This document shows, piece after piece, positions 9,956 through 19,106 of a stretch of 64,000 nt of DNA. How positions within the stretch are numbered: the stretch's first letter is position 1; every line of letters starts with the position of its first letter. This stretch comes from Nocardia asteroides (GTDB lineage: Bacteria > Actinomycetota > Actinomycetes > Mycobacteriales > Mycobacteriaceae): NCBI RefSeq assembly GCF_021183625.1, contig NZ_CP089214.1, positions 2,976,001 to 3,040,000 of the forward strand, written 5' to 3'. Made by a program: the position numbers and the translations under genes. The notes below the pieces were generated by a model, which saw nothing but the letters and a program-made list of their open reading frames with translations, ran no database searches and was not told where the DNA came from.

Positions 9956-11818
9956 TCAGCGTGCGGGCGCGCTGCGATCCGGCCGCGGCAGATCCAGGTC
10001 GAGCGGGATCCGCCCCTCGGCCAGGTGCACCTCGGCCTGCTCGGCGGGCATCGGCCGCGCGATCAGGAACCCCTGCGCCCGGTAGCAGCCAAGCCCTACG
10101 AGAGTGCGCGCCGCGACCGGCGTCTCCACCCCCTCGCCGACGACGCCGAGCCCGAACGACCCGGCCAGCCCGATGATCGACTTCACGATGGCGAGATCGT
10201 CGGCGCTGGCGCCGAGCCGCTGCACGAAGCCGCGGTCGATCTTCACCGCGTCCACCGGCAGCGCCTTGAGGTGCGAGAGCGAGCTGTAGCCGGTGCCGAA
10301 GTCGTCGATGGCGATCTGCACGCCCATCCGCTTGAGCCCGCGCAGCGTCACCTGGGTGCGCGAGAGGTCCTGCACGACGACGTGTTCGGTGATCTCCAGG
10401 CAGATCGAGCTGCCGTCGATGCCGAACAGCCGGAGCATGTCCTCGATCCGCTCCACGAAGTCCAGGCTGACCAGCTGCACCGGCGACACGTTGATCCGCA
10501 TGACGATGTCCGCGGCCAGCCCCCGCCTGCGCCACTCGGCGAACTGCGCGCAGGCCGAGCGGATCACCCAGCGGCCGAGCTCACCGGCCAGGTTGGTGGC
10601 CTCGGCGACACTGACGAAGGCGCCGGGCGGCAGCAGCCCCCTGGTCGGGTGCAGCCAGCGGACCAGCGCCTCCAGCGCGACGATCCGGCCGGTGCGCAGA
10701 TCCACCTCGGGCTGGTAGTGCAGGATCAGCGAGCCGTCGGCCACCGCGCCGCGCAAATTCAGCTCCACGTCGTCCTGCAGCTCGAACTGGGCGCGCATGG
10801 CGTCGGTGAAGACCGCGACCCCGTTGCCGCCGCCGGACTTGGCCGAGAGCAGCGCGTGGTCGGCCCGGCGCAGCACGTCGGCGACGGTGGTCTCGCCGGG
10901 GATGCCGAGCGCGACCCCGACGCTGGCGCCGCGGCTCACCGACTCCCCGCCCACGGTGACCCGGCGCCCGATCAGCTGCTGGATCCGGGTGGCCTCGTTC
11001 TCCGCGGCCACCGCGTCCATCGGCTTGGCCGGGACGATCACGAACTCGTCGCCGCCGAGCCGGGCGATCATGTCGGTGGGGTCCAGGTTCTCCCGGAGCC
11101 GGGCCGAGAGCGAGCGGATGAAATTGTCGCCCGCGGTGTGTCCCAGAAAGTCGTTGAGCGCCTTCAGCCGGTCGAGGTCGAGGAAGAAGGTCGCGACCGG
11201 ACCCGGGCTACCGGCCCGCAAACGTTCCTCCATGTGCTCGAGCAGCGCCCTCCGGTTCGCCAGCCCGGTCAGGTCGTCGTGCAGCGCGATGTAGCGCAGC
11301 CGCTCCTCGGCCACCACCCTGGCCTGCAACTGGGCGAAGAGCGCGGCGATCGCCTTGAGCACGTTGAGCTCGCGGGTGGTCCAGTCGCGGTCGCCGACCT
11401 TGATGAAGCCGAGCAGCCCGGTCGACTCGCCGCGGGAGAGCAGCGGCACCGCCGCCGAGGTCACGTAGGGCAGGCCGGAGGCGCGGCGGATGGTCTCCTG
11501 GTAGTCCGCGTCGTCCCTGGTCACCAGGAACGGCTCGGTGGCATTCTCCAGCGCCTTGAAGACCGAGTCGGCCTTGTCGAAGTAGACGACCCGGAGCGGG
11601 TCCGGCTCCGGCACGTCCTCGCGCGGCGGCCACTCGGCGACCAGGACGGTCGCGCGGCGTTCGCGGTCGGTATGCCGGACATAGCTGAAATCGACGTCGA
11701 AGTACTCCACCAGGGTCGCCAGTACCCGTTCGGTGGCCGCCACCATCGTGGTCGCGTCGACACCCATCAGCTCGGAGGCGACTTCGGTCACCAGTGAGTC
11801 GAGTGTCCGCCGAGGCAC
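9956..11818 (-). CDS. GAF-GGDEF-EAL bifunctional cyclic-di-GMP enzyme
   Basis: 620 residues. An N-terminal GAF-type sensor (about 20-170) is followed by a diguanylate cyclase domain with intact GGDEF at 255-259 (ARLGGDEFVIV) and an EAL phosphodiesterase domain with EAL at 383-385 plus DDFGTGYSS, so both activities look possible. The order and neighbour match Rv1354c of M. tuberculosis, a cytosolic c-di-GMP turnover protein. The upstream Rv1355c-like gene is 16 bp away on the same strand, which suggests an operon. Confidence 0.94.
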   Translation of the reverse strand: MPRRTLDSLVTEVASELMGVDATTMVAATERVLATLVEYFDVDFSYVRHTDRERRATVLVAEWPPREDVPEPDPLRVVYFDKADSVFKALENATEPFLVTRDDADYQETIRRASGLPYVTSAAVPLLSRGESTGLLGFIKVGDRDWTTRELNVLKAIAALFAQLQARVVAEERLRYIALHDDLTGLANRRALLEHMEERLRAGSPGPVATFFLDLDRLKALNDFLGHTAGDNFIRSLSARLRENLDPTDMIARLGGDEFVIVPAKPMDAVAAENEATRIQQLIGRRVTVGGESVSRGASVGVALGIPGETTVADVLRRADHALLSAKSGGGNGVAVFTDAMRAQFELQDDVELNLRGAVADGSLILHYQPEVDLRTGRIVALEALVRWLHPTRGLLPPGAFVSVAEATNLAGELGRWVIRSACAQFAEWRRRGLAADIVMRINVSPVQLVSLDFVERIEDMLRLFGIDGSSICLEITEHVVVQDLSRTQVTLRGLKRMGVQIAIDDFGTGYSSLSHLKALPVDAVKIDRGFVQRLGASADDLAIVKSIIGLAGSFGLGVVGEGVETPVAARTLVGLGCYRAQGFLIARPMPAEQAEVHLAEGRIPLDLDLPRPDRSAPAR

Positions 11819-11834
11819 CTTGTCTCCGATCGCA

Positions 11835-13970
11835 CTAGCCGCTGGTGTCCACGCCCGGCATCGGGCGTCGCCTGCTTCGGACCGTCGCGTCGGCGGCCCG
11901 GCTCACGCGCAGCGCCAATGCCATGGTCTCACGTTCGGGAACGCCGACGAGGTGTAGGAATCGTCCCTGAAGTGACGTCAGTGTATCCACGAAGCGGGGG
12001 GAAATCGCGGCCAGTTCGCTGACCTCGCGCGCATAGAGGAAGACCGGGGAGATCGGCTGCACCGCAAGACCCGCTCGTTGCGCCGCGATCCACACCCGCT
12101 CGACGGCGGCGCCGCCGCGGGCGTAAGCGGTCAATCCCGGCGCGTCGACCGTCTCGGCCGGTACCGTGACGACCAGGATCGCGGCGGCCGTGAGCACCCG
12201 GTCACGGGTGCTGTCGCCCAGCGCGGCCCCGCCGGACCAGTCCCGCAGATTCGCCATGATGTCGGGGCGGCGCGCCACCTCGAACGCCACCTGCTCGTCC
12301 GGGGCGAGCTCGAGGCTGCGCACATCGATCCCGGCCGCCAAGTCATCGCCGACTGCTCTGACCTCGTCGAACAGCTCGCGGTGCAGCTCGGGTTCCAGGT
12401 AGCGCACCCGATCCGACGCGGCCAGGATCGCGGCCGCCTCGGCGAGTGCGTCCGGATCGTCGACGATCCGCAACATCGCACCCTCCGCCGTCGCGGCGTT
12501 GCGCAGCGCGGCGGCGAGTGTCCCGTCCAGTGTGCCGCCGGCGCCGAGCCTGCGATTGGTCTCGCGCCGCAGCGCCCACGGATAGTCGGCGGCGAGCGCC
12601 GGATCCGAGCCGCGTCCCAGACGCAGCGTCGCAATCAGGCCATCGTCGTCCGATTCGCGTAGTTCTACGGCGCCGAGGATGCCGAGCGCCGCGGCGGCCG
12701 CGCGCGCGTTGTAGAGCGCGGCGCCGAGCGCGACTGCGCTGCCGCGGAAGCGGTGGTCGAGGCCGGTGCGGTAGTCGGTGCGGAGCGCTATCCGGATCTC
12801 CCCCGCGTCGGCCGTCAGCGTCCAGGGCTGCGCGTTCCCGCCCGAGGGGGCGCGCTGCGCGCAGTGCAGCACCGTGCGCACGTCCGAGGCGTCGGGCGGG
12901 GGCAGGTGCGGGTCGAGGTCGTCCGGCCCGGCGGCCGCGGCGGCGGGGAGCTCGGGCGCGGCCACCCGGTCCAGCTCGGCCTCCAGGTCGATCCGGACCC
13001 GGCCGGACGGCAGCGCGCCGCCGAGCCCGATCCGGCGCACCGCGGCGGCCACCAGCGCGCCGCCGAGCATGACCTCGCTGCCCAGCTGCGGCCAGGCCGC
13101 GAGGGTCTCGTCGATCTCGACCATGCTGGCGCCCATCCGGGCGGAGATCTGGTCCGCGCCGAGGATGCCCATGACGTAGGGCGCCTTGTCCCTGGAGGCC
13201 AATCCGCGCAGATCCGCGGCCTTCACCCCGCCGAGCATGCCGTGGAACGGCTCGCGCTCCGGCTCCAGGTCGTAGCGCTCGATGTCGAGCAGGCCGCGGT
13301 CGCTCGTCTCCATCACCACCGGCAGCCCGGCGGCGCGCGCGTGCTCACGGACCAGCAGCTTCACGTCGAGCGAGTCGCACTCCTCGACCACCAGCGAGAG
13401 CCCGGCCAGGTACTCCGGCATGGAGTCACCGTCCACGCCACCCGGGTGGATGTCGACCGGGAGGTAGGGGTCGAGCTCGGCGATCCGGCGTGCGGTCACC
13501 ACCGCCTTGTTCACCCCGATATCGAAGAGCGTGGCCGGCACCCGGTTCAGGTTGGAGAGCGCGATCGCGTCGAAGTCGGCCAGCCGCAGGTAGCCGCAGA
13601 CCCCCTCCTGCGCCAGCGCGTAGGCGACGGCGTGGCCGACGCTCTGCCCGACCACCCCGATCCGCAGCGCGCCGAGCACCGCCTGCTCCTCGGCGGTGAG
13701 CTTGTTCCGGTTGCGGTTCAGCCGGACCGCGCGGAACTCCGGCTCGGCTGGCAGCCCGAGCAGCCGGTTGCGCCACGGGTAGTAGACCCAGCGGTCCCCG
13801 GCCCGCGGCGCGGGCTCCGGGATCTCGGCGAGCTCGGCGCGCAGCGGCGCGCGCAGGTCGGTGACCTCGATCCCGGGGCGTTCGCGCAGCTCCGCGATGG
13901 CGGCCGCGGCGCCGGGGGCGGCGGGGTCGATGACGAGCGGCCGGTGCGCCGCGCCGGGCTCAGCAGCCAC
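11835..13970 (-). CDS. ThiF/MoeB-like E1 domain fused to nitroreductase-like domain (Rv1355c/MoeY-like)
   Basis: 711 residues. The N-terminal half has an E1-like adenylation domain with a glycine-rich loop (RIGVVGQSVGHAVAYALAQEG, about 103-124), acidic strand LADFDAIALSNLNRV, and Arg/Asn positions typical of ThiF/MoeB. The C-terminal half (about 360-690) resembles an FMN nitroreductase (RAPSGGNAQPWTL near its start). The fusion and length match Rv1355c, once called moeY. No catalytic CxxC zinc knuckles are evident, so classical MoeB activity is unproven. It overlaps the upstream gene by 11 bp. Confidence 0.88.
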   Translation of the reverse strand: MAAEPGAAHRPLVIDPAAPGAAAAIAELRERPGIEVTDLRAPLRAELAEIPEPAPRAGDRWVYYPWRNRLLGLPAEPEFRAVRLNRNRNKLTAEEQAVLGALRIGVVGQSVGHAVAYALAQEGVCGYLRLADFDAIALSNLNRVPATLFDIGVNKAVVTARRIAELDPYLPVDIHPGGVDGDSMPEYLAGLSLVVEECDSLDVKLLVREHARAAGLPVVMETSDRGLLDIERYDLEPEREPFHGMLGGVKAADLRGLASRDKAPYVMGILGADQISARMGASMVEIDETLAAWPQLGSEVMLGGALVAAAVRRIGLGGALPSGRVRIDLEAELDRVAAPELPAAAAAGPDDLDPHLPPPDASDVRTVLHCAQRAPSGGNAQPWTLTADAGEIRIALRTDYRTGLDHRFRGSAVALGAALYNARAAAAALGILGAVELRESDDDGLIATLRLGRGSDPALAADYPWALRRETNRRLGAGGTLDGTLAAALRNAATAEGAMLRIVDDPDALAEAAAILAASDRVRYLEPELHRELFDEVRAVGDDLAAGIDVRSLELAPDEQVAFEVARRPDIMANLRDWSGGAALGDSTRDRVLTAAAILVVTVPAETVDAPGLTAYARGGAAVERVWIAAQRAGLAVQPISPVFLYAREVSELAAISPRFVDTLTSLQGRFLHLVGVPERETMALALRVSRAADATVRSRRRPMPGVDTSG

Positions 13971-14718
13971 GGAACGGTCGCGGGTCGGGCTCGGGTAGGC
14001 CGAGCTCGACCCACTCGGCCTGCATGGCCGCGTACTGGTCGGGCGCCGCGATGTTGCGGTAGCGCCTGGTGTCCCACCAGATCGGCACCGTGCGGTAGCG
14101 GTCGTCCGGGTACGGCACCGGGGTGATGTCGGTGGCCGTCAGGCCGCCGCTGGCCGCGTGTCTGCTCGCGGTGAAGGAGGCGACGGTGGCGAAGCAGAAG
14201 CGCGCGTCGAGCAGCCGCGGCGCATGCGCGAGGCAGCGCGAGATCGCGGCGCCGAGCTCGTTGCGGTACGGCGTCTCCCGCGACACCCAGGCGCCGCGCC
14301 CCTCGACGACGCCGAACGGCAGCCTGCCCGCCATCATCATGCGCAGCGCGCTCTCGCCGGGGCGGCCCGCCCAGGCCAGCAGCGAGGTGGCGTCGGTGAC
14401 CCGCCGGTACCTGCCCTGCACGCGGACCCCGGCCACCATCCGCCCGTCGGCGTCGGTGGCGGTGCAGAAGAGCGCGGTGGTATCGCCGTCGGCGGTGGCG
14501 GAGAGCTCGAGCGCCTCCTCGACCCCGAAGTGCCGGTAGGTGCGCAGCGCGCCGTCCAGGTAGCGGGCCCAGAGCCCGGGCTCGGCGGCGGGGGTCGCCA
14601 GCCGGATGCGACAGCCGGAGGCCCGGTCGAGGAAGTGACCGCCCGCGGTGGTTGTCGCGCGCCGGGAACGGTCGTCGGGTGCGCCGCCGGGGCCGACTGC
14701 GATCGTTTCGACAGTCAT
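13960..14718 (-). CDS. uncharacterised protein coupled to the Rv1355c-like gene
   Basis: 252 residues, no confident family call. The central part (YLDGALRTYRHFGVEEALEL, VAGVRVQGRYRRV, AWVSRETPYRNELG) has the rhythm of GNAT/autoinducer-synthase-like acyltransferases such as N-acyl amino acid synthases, but no diagnostic motif can be asserted. Its 3' end overlaps the start of the Rv1355c-like gene by 11 bp, so the pair is translationally coupled and probably acts together. ATG at 14718. Confidence 0.8.
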   Translation of the reverse strand: MTVETIAVGPGGAPDDRSRRATTTAGGHFLDRASGCRIRLATPAAEPGLWARYLDGALRTYRHFGVEEALELSATADGDTTALFCTATDADGRMVAGVRVQGRYRRVTDATSLLAWAGRPGESALRMMMAGRLPFGVVEGRGAWVSRETPYRNELGAAISRCLAHAPRLLDARFCFATVASFTASRHAASGGLTATDITPVPYPDDRYRTVPIWWDTRRYRNIAAPDQYAAMQAEWVELGLPEPDPRPFRGC

Positions 14719-14979
14719 GAGTCAACTCCTGCTACCGCCGCCGGGCGGCCCTCGAACCGATGCGGCAGCCTGCTCGAACGTACTGTCCGGTCGGCCCGCC
14801 AGTGGAAGTATCCGTCATTCGACCGGAATTGACCACTTATCCGGTTAATCTCCCGTGACCATGTCACATTTCTATTAATTCGCCCCGGGGCGGAGCTGGA
14901 CACAATAAGGAGGGATACCCGATAGACCGGCCAGTCCCCTCATGGCAACCTGGTGGCAACCTAGCAGGAGGGGTGCTGG

Positions 14980-15414
14980 TCAGACCAGTATCGAGATGAA
15001 CAATTCGACCGAGTCGGGCTTGCGCCACACCTCGATCTCCTCCCGGTAGGCCCGGGTGATCTCGGCCGACGCGGTGGCGTCGTCGACCTGCGCCCAGACG
15101 TCCTCGACCGGGTCGTGGTAGTCGCCGTTCGGCTCGAAGCGGGCGAAGACGCCCTTCGGCACCCGGACGAGCACATCGCCGACCGGCACCTCGGCCGGCT
15201 GCGGGTAGTCGAGGCAGACGACGGCGTTGTAGCTGCCTGCCGGATCGGGCACGTAGAGGGTGTAGAGCATGCGGCCGGCGATGTCCCGGTCGCGCAGCCG
15301 ATCCTTGAGGAATTCGATCAGGTCGCTGTTGCTGACCTTGAAGCTGGGCCGCACCCGGGGAACAACGAGCCCGCCGTAGATCGCCTCGGGGCGCACCGCG
15401 ATCGTGTAGGTCAT
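14980..15414 (-). CDS. GyrI-like / effector-binding domain protein (second of a tandem pair)
   Basis: 144 residues, probably a stand-alone ligand-binding domain of the GyrI-like/Cass2 type: an internal duplicated beta-alpha-beta pattern ending in a hydrophobic VELFISILV strand, with VLVRVPKGVFARFEPNGDYHDPVEDVWAQV matching the family's middle strand. Its ATG overlaps the stop of the preceding gene (ATGA), so it is coupled to its paralogue. There is no DNA-binding domain, so it would act as a small-molecule sink or adaptor. The family call is moderate. Confidence 0.72.
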   Translation of the reverse strand: MTYTIAVRPEAIYGGLVVPRVRPSFKVSNSDLIEFLKDRLRDRDIAGRMLYTLYVPDPAGSYNAVVCLDYPQPAEVPVGDVLVRVPKGVFARFEPNGDYHDPVEDVWAQVDDATASAEITRAYREEIEVWRKPDSVELFISILV

Positions 15415-15854
15415 CGCGGCTCTACCGCCAGGTAGAGCTCGATCTTGTAGGCGTGCGGATACCACTCGAAATCACCCGAGTAGGTGCGCTTCAGCTGATT
15501 GTGCTCCTCGGCATACGATATTTGCGTCCACAAATCCGTCATAATCTGCGGGAAATTACCCATCGACGAGAATTTCGCATACTTTCCGCGCGGCAACCTG
15601 GCCACGATATGACCCCTGGTGACTTCCTCGAACGACGAACACCGATATCCGACGATCTGGGTGTTGTACGTCCCGAGCTCACCCGAGTAATCGGTGTAGG
15701 CGCTGGCGAGCGGACCACCGAGGTCCTGGTGCAGCACCGCTGCCCAGGCCGCCTCCAGCGCCTGGTCGCGCAGCTCTCCGAGCGCGCGCTTCGGGCTGCG
15801 CACCGGCAGCCCGGCAACCCACGTCTCGTCCCGCTCGACGATTTCGAACTGCAT
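15411..15854 (-). CDS. GyrI-like / Cass2-type effector-binding domain protein
   Basis: 147 residues. VAGLPVRSPKRALGELRDQALEAAW, YTDYSGELGTYNTQIVGYR, HIVARLPRGKYAKFSS and the closing EWYPHAYKIELYLAVEP match stand-alone GyrI-like small-molecule-binding domains (the fold of AraC effector domains and integron Cass2). It overlaps by 4 bp with the downstream paralogue. Start ATG 15854. A role in binding a hydrophobic cation or drug is a family inference only. Confidence 0.8.
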   Translation of the reverse strand: MQFEIVERDETWVAGLPVRSPKRALGELRDQALEAAWAAVLHQDLGGPLASAYTDYSGELGTYNTQIVGYRCSSFEEVTRGHIVARLPRGKYAKFSSMGNFPQIMTDLWTQISYAEEHNQLKRTYSGDFEWYPHAYKIELYLAVEPR

Positions 15855-16132
15855 GGATCGACTCTTTCGGGTGAAACCGGGGTAGCGCCCTCCAGAGGGG
15901 CTCTTCGGAGGTGCCATGCTATCAACCCGGAGATCCGATGATCGATCGCCCGGCCGTGGCGTCGGTCATTCCCGCGGCATTGCCCGATGTCCGGTATCGG
16001 ATTCCTGCGCCGACGAAGGGAAAGTGAACCATCGGTAATCCGGAAGTTCCCGCCGACGGAATCGGAGCGCCACCGGCGACCGGCCGGAAATCGCCGCGCG
16101 CGCCCATCACGGATCCCGCCGGGATCACCGCC

Positions 16133-16858
16133 GTGCACTCGATCGCGGAGCTCGACGCCGCCGTCGCGGATTGTTTCGGCTGCCCCCGGCTGGTGGCCTG
16201 GCGGGAACGGGTGGCGCGGGAGAAACGCGCCGCCTTCCGGGAGCAGCCGTACTGGGGCCGGGCGGTCCCCGCCTTCGGGCCCGCCGACGCCGCGCTGCTC
16301 GTCGTCGGGCTCGCACCGGCCGCGCACGGCGCCAACCGCACCGGCCGGATGTTCACCGGCGACCGCAGCGGCGACGTGCTCTACGCCGCCCTGCACGCCG
16401 TCGGGCTGGCCAACCAGCCCACCGCGGTCGCCGCCGACGACGGGCTGCGGCTGCGCGGCGTCCGGATCACCGCGCCGGTGCACTGCGCGCCGCCGGAGAA
16501 CAAACCGTCCGTCGACGAGCGCGACCGGTGCAGGCACTGGCTGGAGCTGGAACTCGGGTTACTGGCGCCGACGCTGCGCGCGGTCGTCGTGCTCGGCGGG
16601 TTCGGCTGGCAGGCGCTGCTCCCCGTGCTCGGCGCCTGCGGCTGGCAGGTGCCGCGGCCGCGGCCGCGCTTCGGCCACGGCGCGCGGGTGACGCTGGCCC
16701 CGAGCGGCGCGCAGCGGGAGCCGCTGCACGTCTTCGGCAGCTACCACGTCAGCCAGCAGAACACCTTCACCGGCAGGCTCACCCCGGCCATGCTGGAGCA
16801 GGTGCTCGCCGCGGCGGGCCGCGCGGCCGGGCTCCCGGTCAGGACGGCCTGCCGATAG
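16133..16858 (+). CDS. udgB: type 5 uracil-DNA glycosylase
   Basis: Family 5 (UdgB) DNA repair glycosylase that removes uracil and related deaminated bases. Motif 1 is GLAPAAHGANRTGRMFTGDRSG (from residue 59), where the usual polar catalytic residue is replaced as in UdgB; motif 2 is GSYHVSQQNTFTGRLT. Cysteines C14, C17 and two later ones (HCAPP, DRCRHW) are the expected [4Fe-4S] ligands. 241 residues from GTG 16133. The last 20 bp overlap the 3' end of the convergent gene. Confidence 0.95.
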   Translation: MHSIAELDAAVADCFGCPRLVAWRERVAREKRAAFREQPYWGRAVPAFGPADAALLVVGLAPAAHGANRTGRMFTGDRSGDVLYAALHAVGLANQPTAVAADDGLRLRGVRITAPVHCAPPENKPSVDERDRCRHWLELELGLLAPTLRAVVVLGGFGWQALLPVLGACGWQVPRPRPRFGHGARVTLAPSGAQREPLHVFGSYHVSQQNTFTGRLTPAMLEQVLAAAGRAAGLPVRTACR

Positions 16859-18758
16859 CGGCGATCACCACCCGGCCCTCCCACACCGTGACCGTGACGA
16901 ACTGGCGGTACGTGCGCACGGCGCCGTCCGGGCGGGCCTCGGTGATCACCACGTCGAACCGGCCGTCCGCCATCTGCGTGATCAGCACGCAGTGCTGCGT
17001 GTTCGGCGGCACCGAGGCGATGCCCGCGTCGATCACCTCCACCGTGGAGACCGCCGCGTCCGGGGCGGTCACCGCGCGGGCAGCGATGCCGGAGCGGGTC
17101 ACGTAGTAGGCGTGCTGGAAGGCGAGGACCGCCTCGGGGCCGGTATCGGTGGAGCCGAGGCCGTTGCCGCGGACCAGGCCGTTCTCCCTGGTCGGCTCGC
17201 AGCCGGGGCCGCCGCCGAGGATCGGGTCGGTGATCGCCGCGACCGGCTGGCGCGGGTTCGTCGCCGCCGCGGTGTAGGTGAGCACCACCGCCGCGGTGGC
17301 CAGCGAGCCCGCCACCGCCACCAGGCCGACCAGCAGCGAGCGGCGCACCCGTGGTTTCGCGGGCACCCGCTGCTGCGCGGCGGAGAGGCCGGGGGTGAGC
17401 ATGCCCGGCCAGAGCGGGGCCGACGCCCTCCCCTTCTTCGGCTGCGGGGGGATGCGCTGCGGGGGGAGGGGGCGGTCGCGGCGTACGGCGTCGCGCAGGG
17501 AGCCAGGGGGTGGTGGGGCCTCGCCGCGTCGTCGGCCCCGGGGGTCGCCGGAGCGCGGGACGCGCGGCAGCGCGCCCGAGTCGGGGGCGTCCGGGCGCCG
17601 GGGTTCGCCGGAGCGCGCGGAGTCGGCGCGCCCGGGTGCCGGAGCGGCCGCATCCGGGCGCAGCCGCGGCAGCTCACCGGATCGTGGGGAATCCGGGCGC
17701 ACGCGCGGCATCTCACCCGAGCGCGGGGCGTCGGGGCGGACGCGGGGCAGCGCACCCGAGCCGGGAGCATTGGGGTGCACCAGCGGCATCTCACCCGAGC
17801 GCGGCGCCTCCGGGCGGAGGCGCGGGAACTCGCCGGTGCGGTAGGCATCCGGCGGCACCCTGGGGATCTCCCCGGACCGGTGAGCACCCCCGGTTCGCCG
17901 CCCGACCTGCGGGAACTCCCCGGACGGCGGCCCGCCGCTCCCCTGCTCGCCGAACGGTGTGGCGCCGGTCATCGCACCGCCTCCACGTCGCGGGGCGCCG
18001 CCCGCAGGCCCCACCCCGAAAGTCCCTCCGCTGCGCCGCGCTTCGCCGTGGGGCACTTCGCCCCGGCGACCCGGCGGGTCGTACGGACCGGGTTGCCGAG
18101 GGCGCCCCGCTCCGTCGCCGTAGGGCATCATCTCACCGCGACGCCCCACCGCGCGCCCGAACGGTCCCGGGTCGGGTACACCCCGCGGCGGCGATCCCCC
18201 GTCCCGCACCGGCCACGGCTCGGGCGCGGGCACGCGAGACGGAACTCCCCTACCCTGCGACCAGGGCTCCTGCGCCGCCCCACGCGGCGGAATTCCCCCA
18301 CTCTGCGACCAAGGCTCCAGCACCGCGTCGCGCGGCGGAACTACCACATCCTGCGACCACGGCTCCGGCACCGCCCCACGCGGCGGAACTCCCCCACCCT
18401 GCGCCCAGGGCTCGGGCGATCCCCCGAGCGGCGAACGTCCCTCACCTCGCGGCCACGGCTCGGGCGCCGCGTCGCGCGGCAACCGCTCGGGCACGGCCCC
18501 GCCCGCCGACGGCTCCGGGGGCGGCAACCGAACCTGCCCCCACTCGTCGCTGCGCACCCGCCGCCGCATCCCACCGGGGACCCCGGGCACCTCGGTCCCG
18601 TGCTCGGGCGAAGGCCCCTCCCGCTGCGCGTCCGCACGCCGCGAGGAGCCGCGGCGCCCGCTCTCCCGGCGCGCGGCATCGCGAAGCGTCTCACCCTGGG
18701 GAGCCGCCCGTCCCGCGGCGCCCCTTTCCCTCGGCTCGGACGCGTTCCACGACATCAT
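16839..18758 (-). CDS. repeat-rich single-pass membrane protein
   Basis: 639 residues. The first about 470 are low-complexity, Pro/Gly/Arg/Ser-rich and presumably disordered and cytosolic. They contain a tandem series of EPWSQ-type units (about 95-175) and a series of about 13-residue units of the form RSGEMPRVRPDAP (about 300-390). One transmembrane helix follows (SLLVGLVAVAGSLATAAVVL, about 478-498), then a compact extracytoplasmic C-terminal domain of about 140 residues with one conserved-looking pair of cysteines. Function unknown. Start is the first of two adjacent ATGs (18758 or 18755). The C-terminal part resembles small actinobacterial secreted domains, but no family is claimed. Confidence 0.82.
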   Translation of the reverse strand: MMSWNASEPRERGAAGRAAPQGETLRDAARRESGRRGSSRRADAQREGPSPEHGTEVPGVPGGMRRRVRSDEWGQVRLPPPEPSAGGAVPERLPRDAAPEPWPRGEGRSPLGGSPEPWAQGGGVPPRGAVPEPWSQDVVVPPRDAVLEPWSQSGGIPPRGAAQEPWSQGRGVPSRVPAPEPWPVRDGGSPPRGVPDPGPFGRAVGRRGEMMPYGDGAGRPRQPGPYDPPGRRGEVPHGEARRSGGTFGVGPAGGAPRRGGGAMTGATPFGEQGSGGPPSGEFPQVGRRTGGAHRSGEIPRVPPDAYRTGEFPRLRPEAPRSGEMPLVHPNAPGSGALPRVRPDAPRSGEMPRVRPDSPRSGELPRLRPDAAAPAPGRADSARSGEPRRPDAPDSGALPRVPRSGDPRGRRRGEAPPPPGSLRDAVRRDRPLPPQRIPPQPKKGRASAPLWPGMLTPGLSAAQQRVPAKPRVRRSLLVGLVAVAGSLATAAVVLTYTAAATNPRQPVAAITDPILGGGPGCEPTRENGLVRGNGLGSTDTGPEAVLAFQHAYYVTRSGIAARAVTAPDAAVSTVEVIDAGIASVPPNTQHCVLITQMADGRFDVVITEARPDGAVRTYRQFVTVTVWEGRVVIAAIGRPS

Positions 18759-19106
18759 GATCTCGCCACACTCCCTCTGCCGGAGCCCCGCACCACCGAG
18801 CCCCGTGGGTCCCTCTCAATGCCGTTGTGCAATAACAAGATTGCATATATCCACTGTTCACGCTGCTCGAATGGCGCGGACCGGCCGGAGCGGACGGTCA
18901 GCTCGCCCACTCCGCAAACCCACAGTGAACGGCACAGTTTTCCGGGTGCACCCCGAATTACGCTGAGCCCGGCGTCTTTCGAGTAACCCCTTCACGAACT
19001 GTGATCCAGATCTCCCAGTCCGGCGATCCGTCGAGGGAGGTTGCCATTCGGAAGTACCGTTCGGAAGTACGGCACGAACTGCACAGATGTAATTCCGAAG
19101 GTTCGC
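18759..19106. other. non-coding gap between repeat-rich membrane protein and MFS gene
   Basis: 348 bp without a supportable gene. It holds a locally AT-rich patch with the short dyad TGCAAT-N6-ATTGCA (18828-18845), probably the promoter side of the repeat-rich membrane gene. Near the MFS gene's 3' end an 11-bp direct repeat TTCGGAAGTAC occurs at 19047 and 19060 with a 13-bp period. Confidence 0.5.

Noticed and set aside
14855..14867. GTGAC-CAT-GTCAC dyad as a CRP site
   Set aside because: Spacing is not that of the CRP consensus and no supporting promoter elements were identified.
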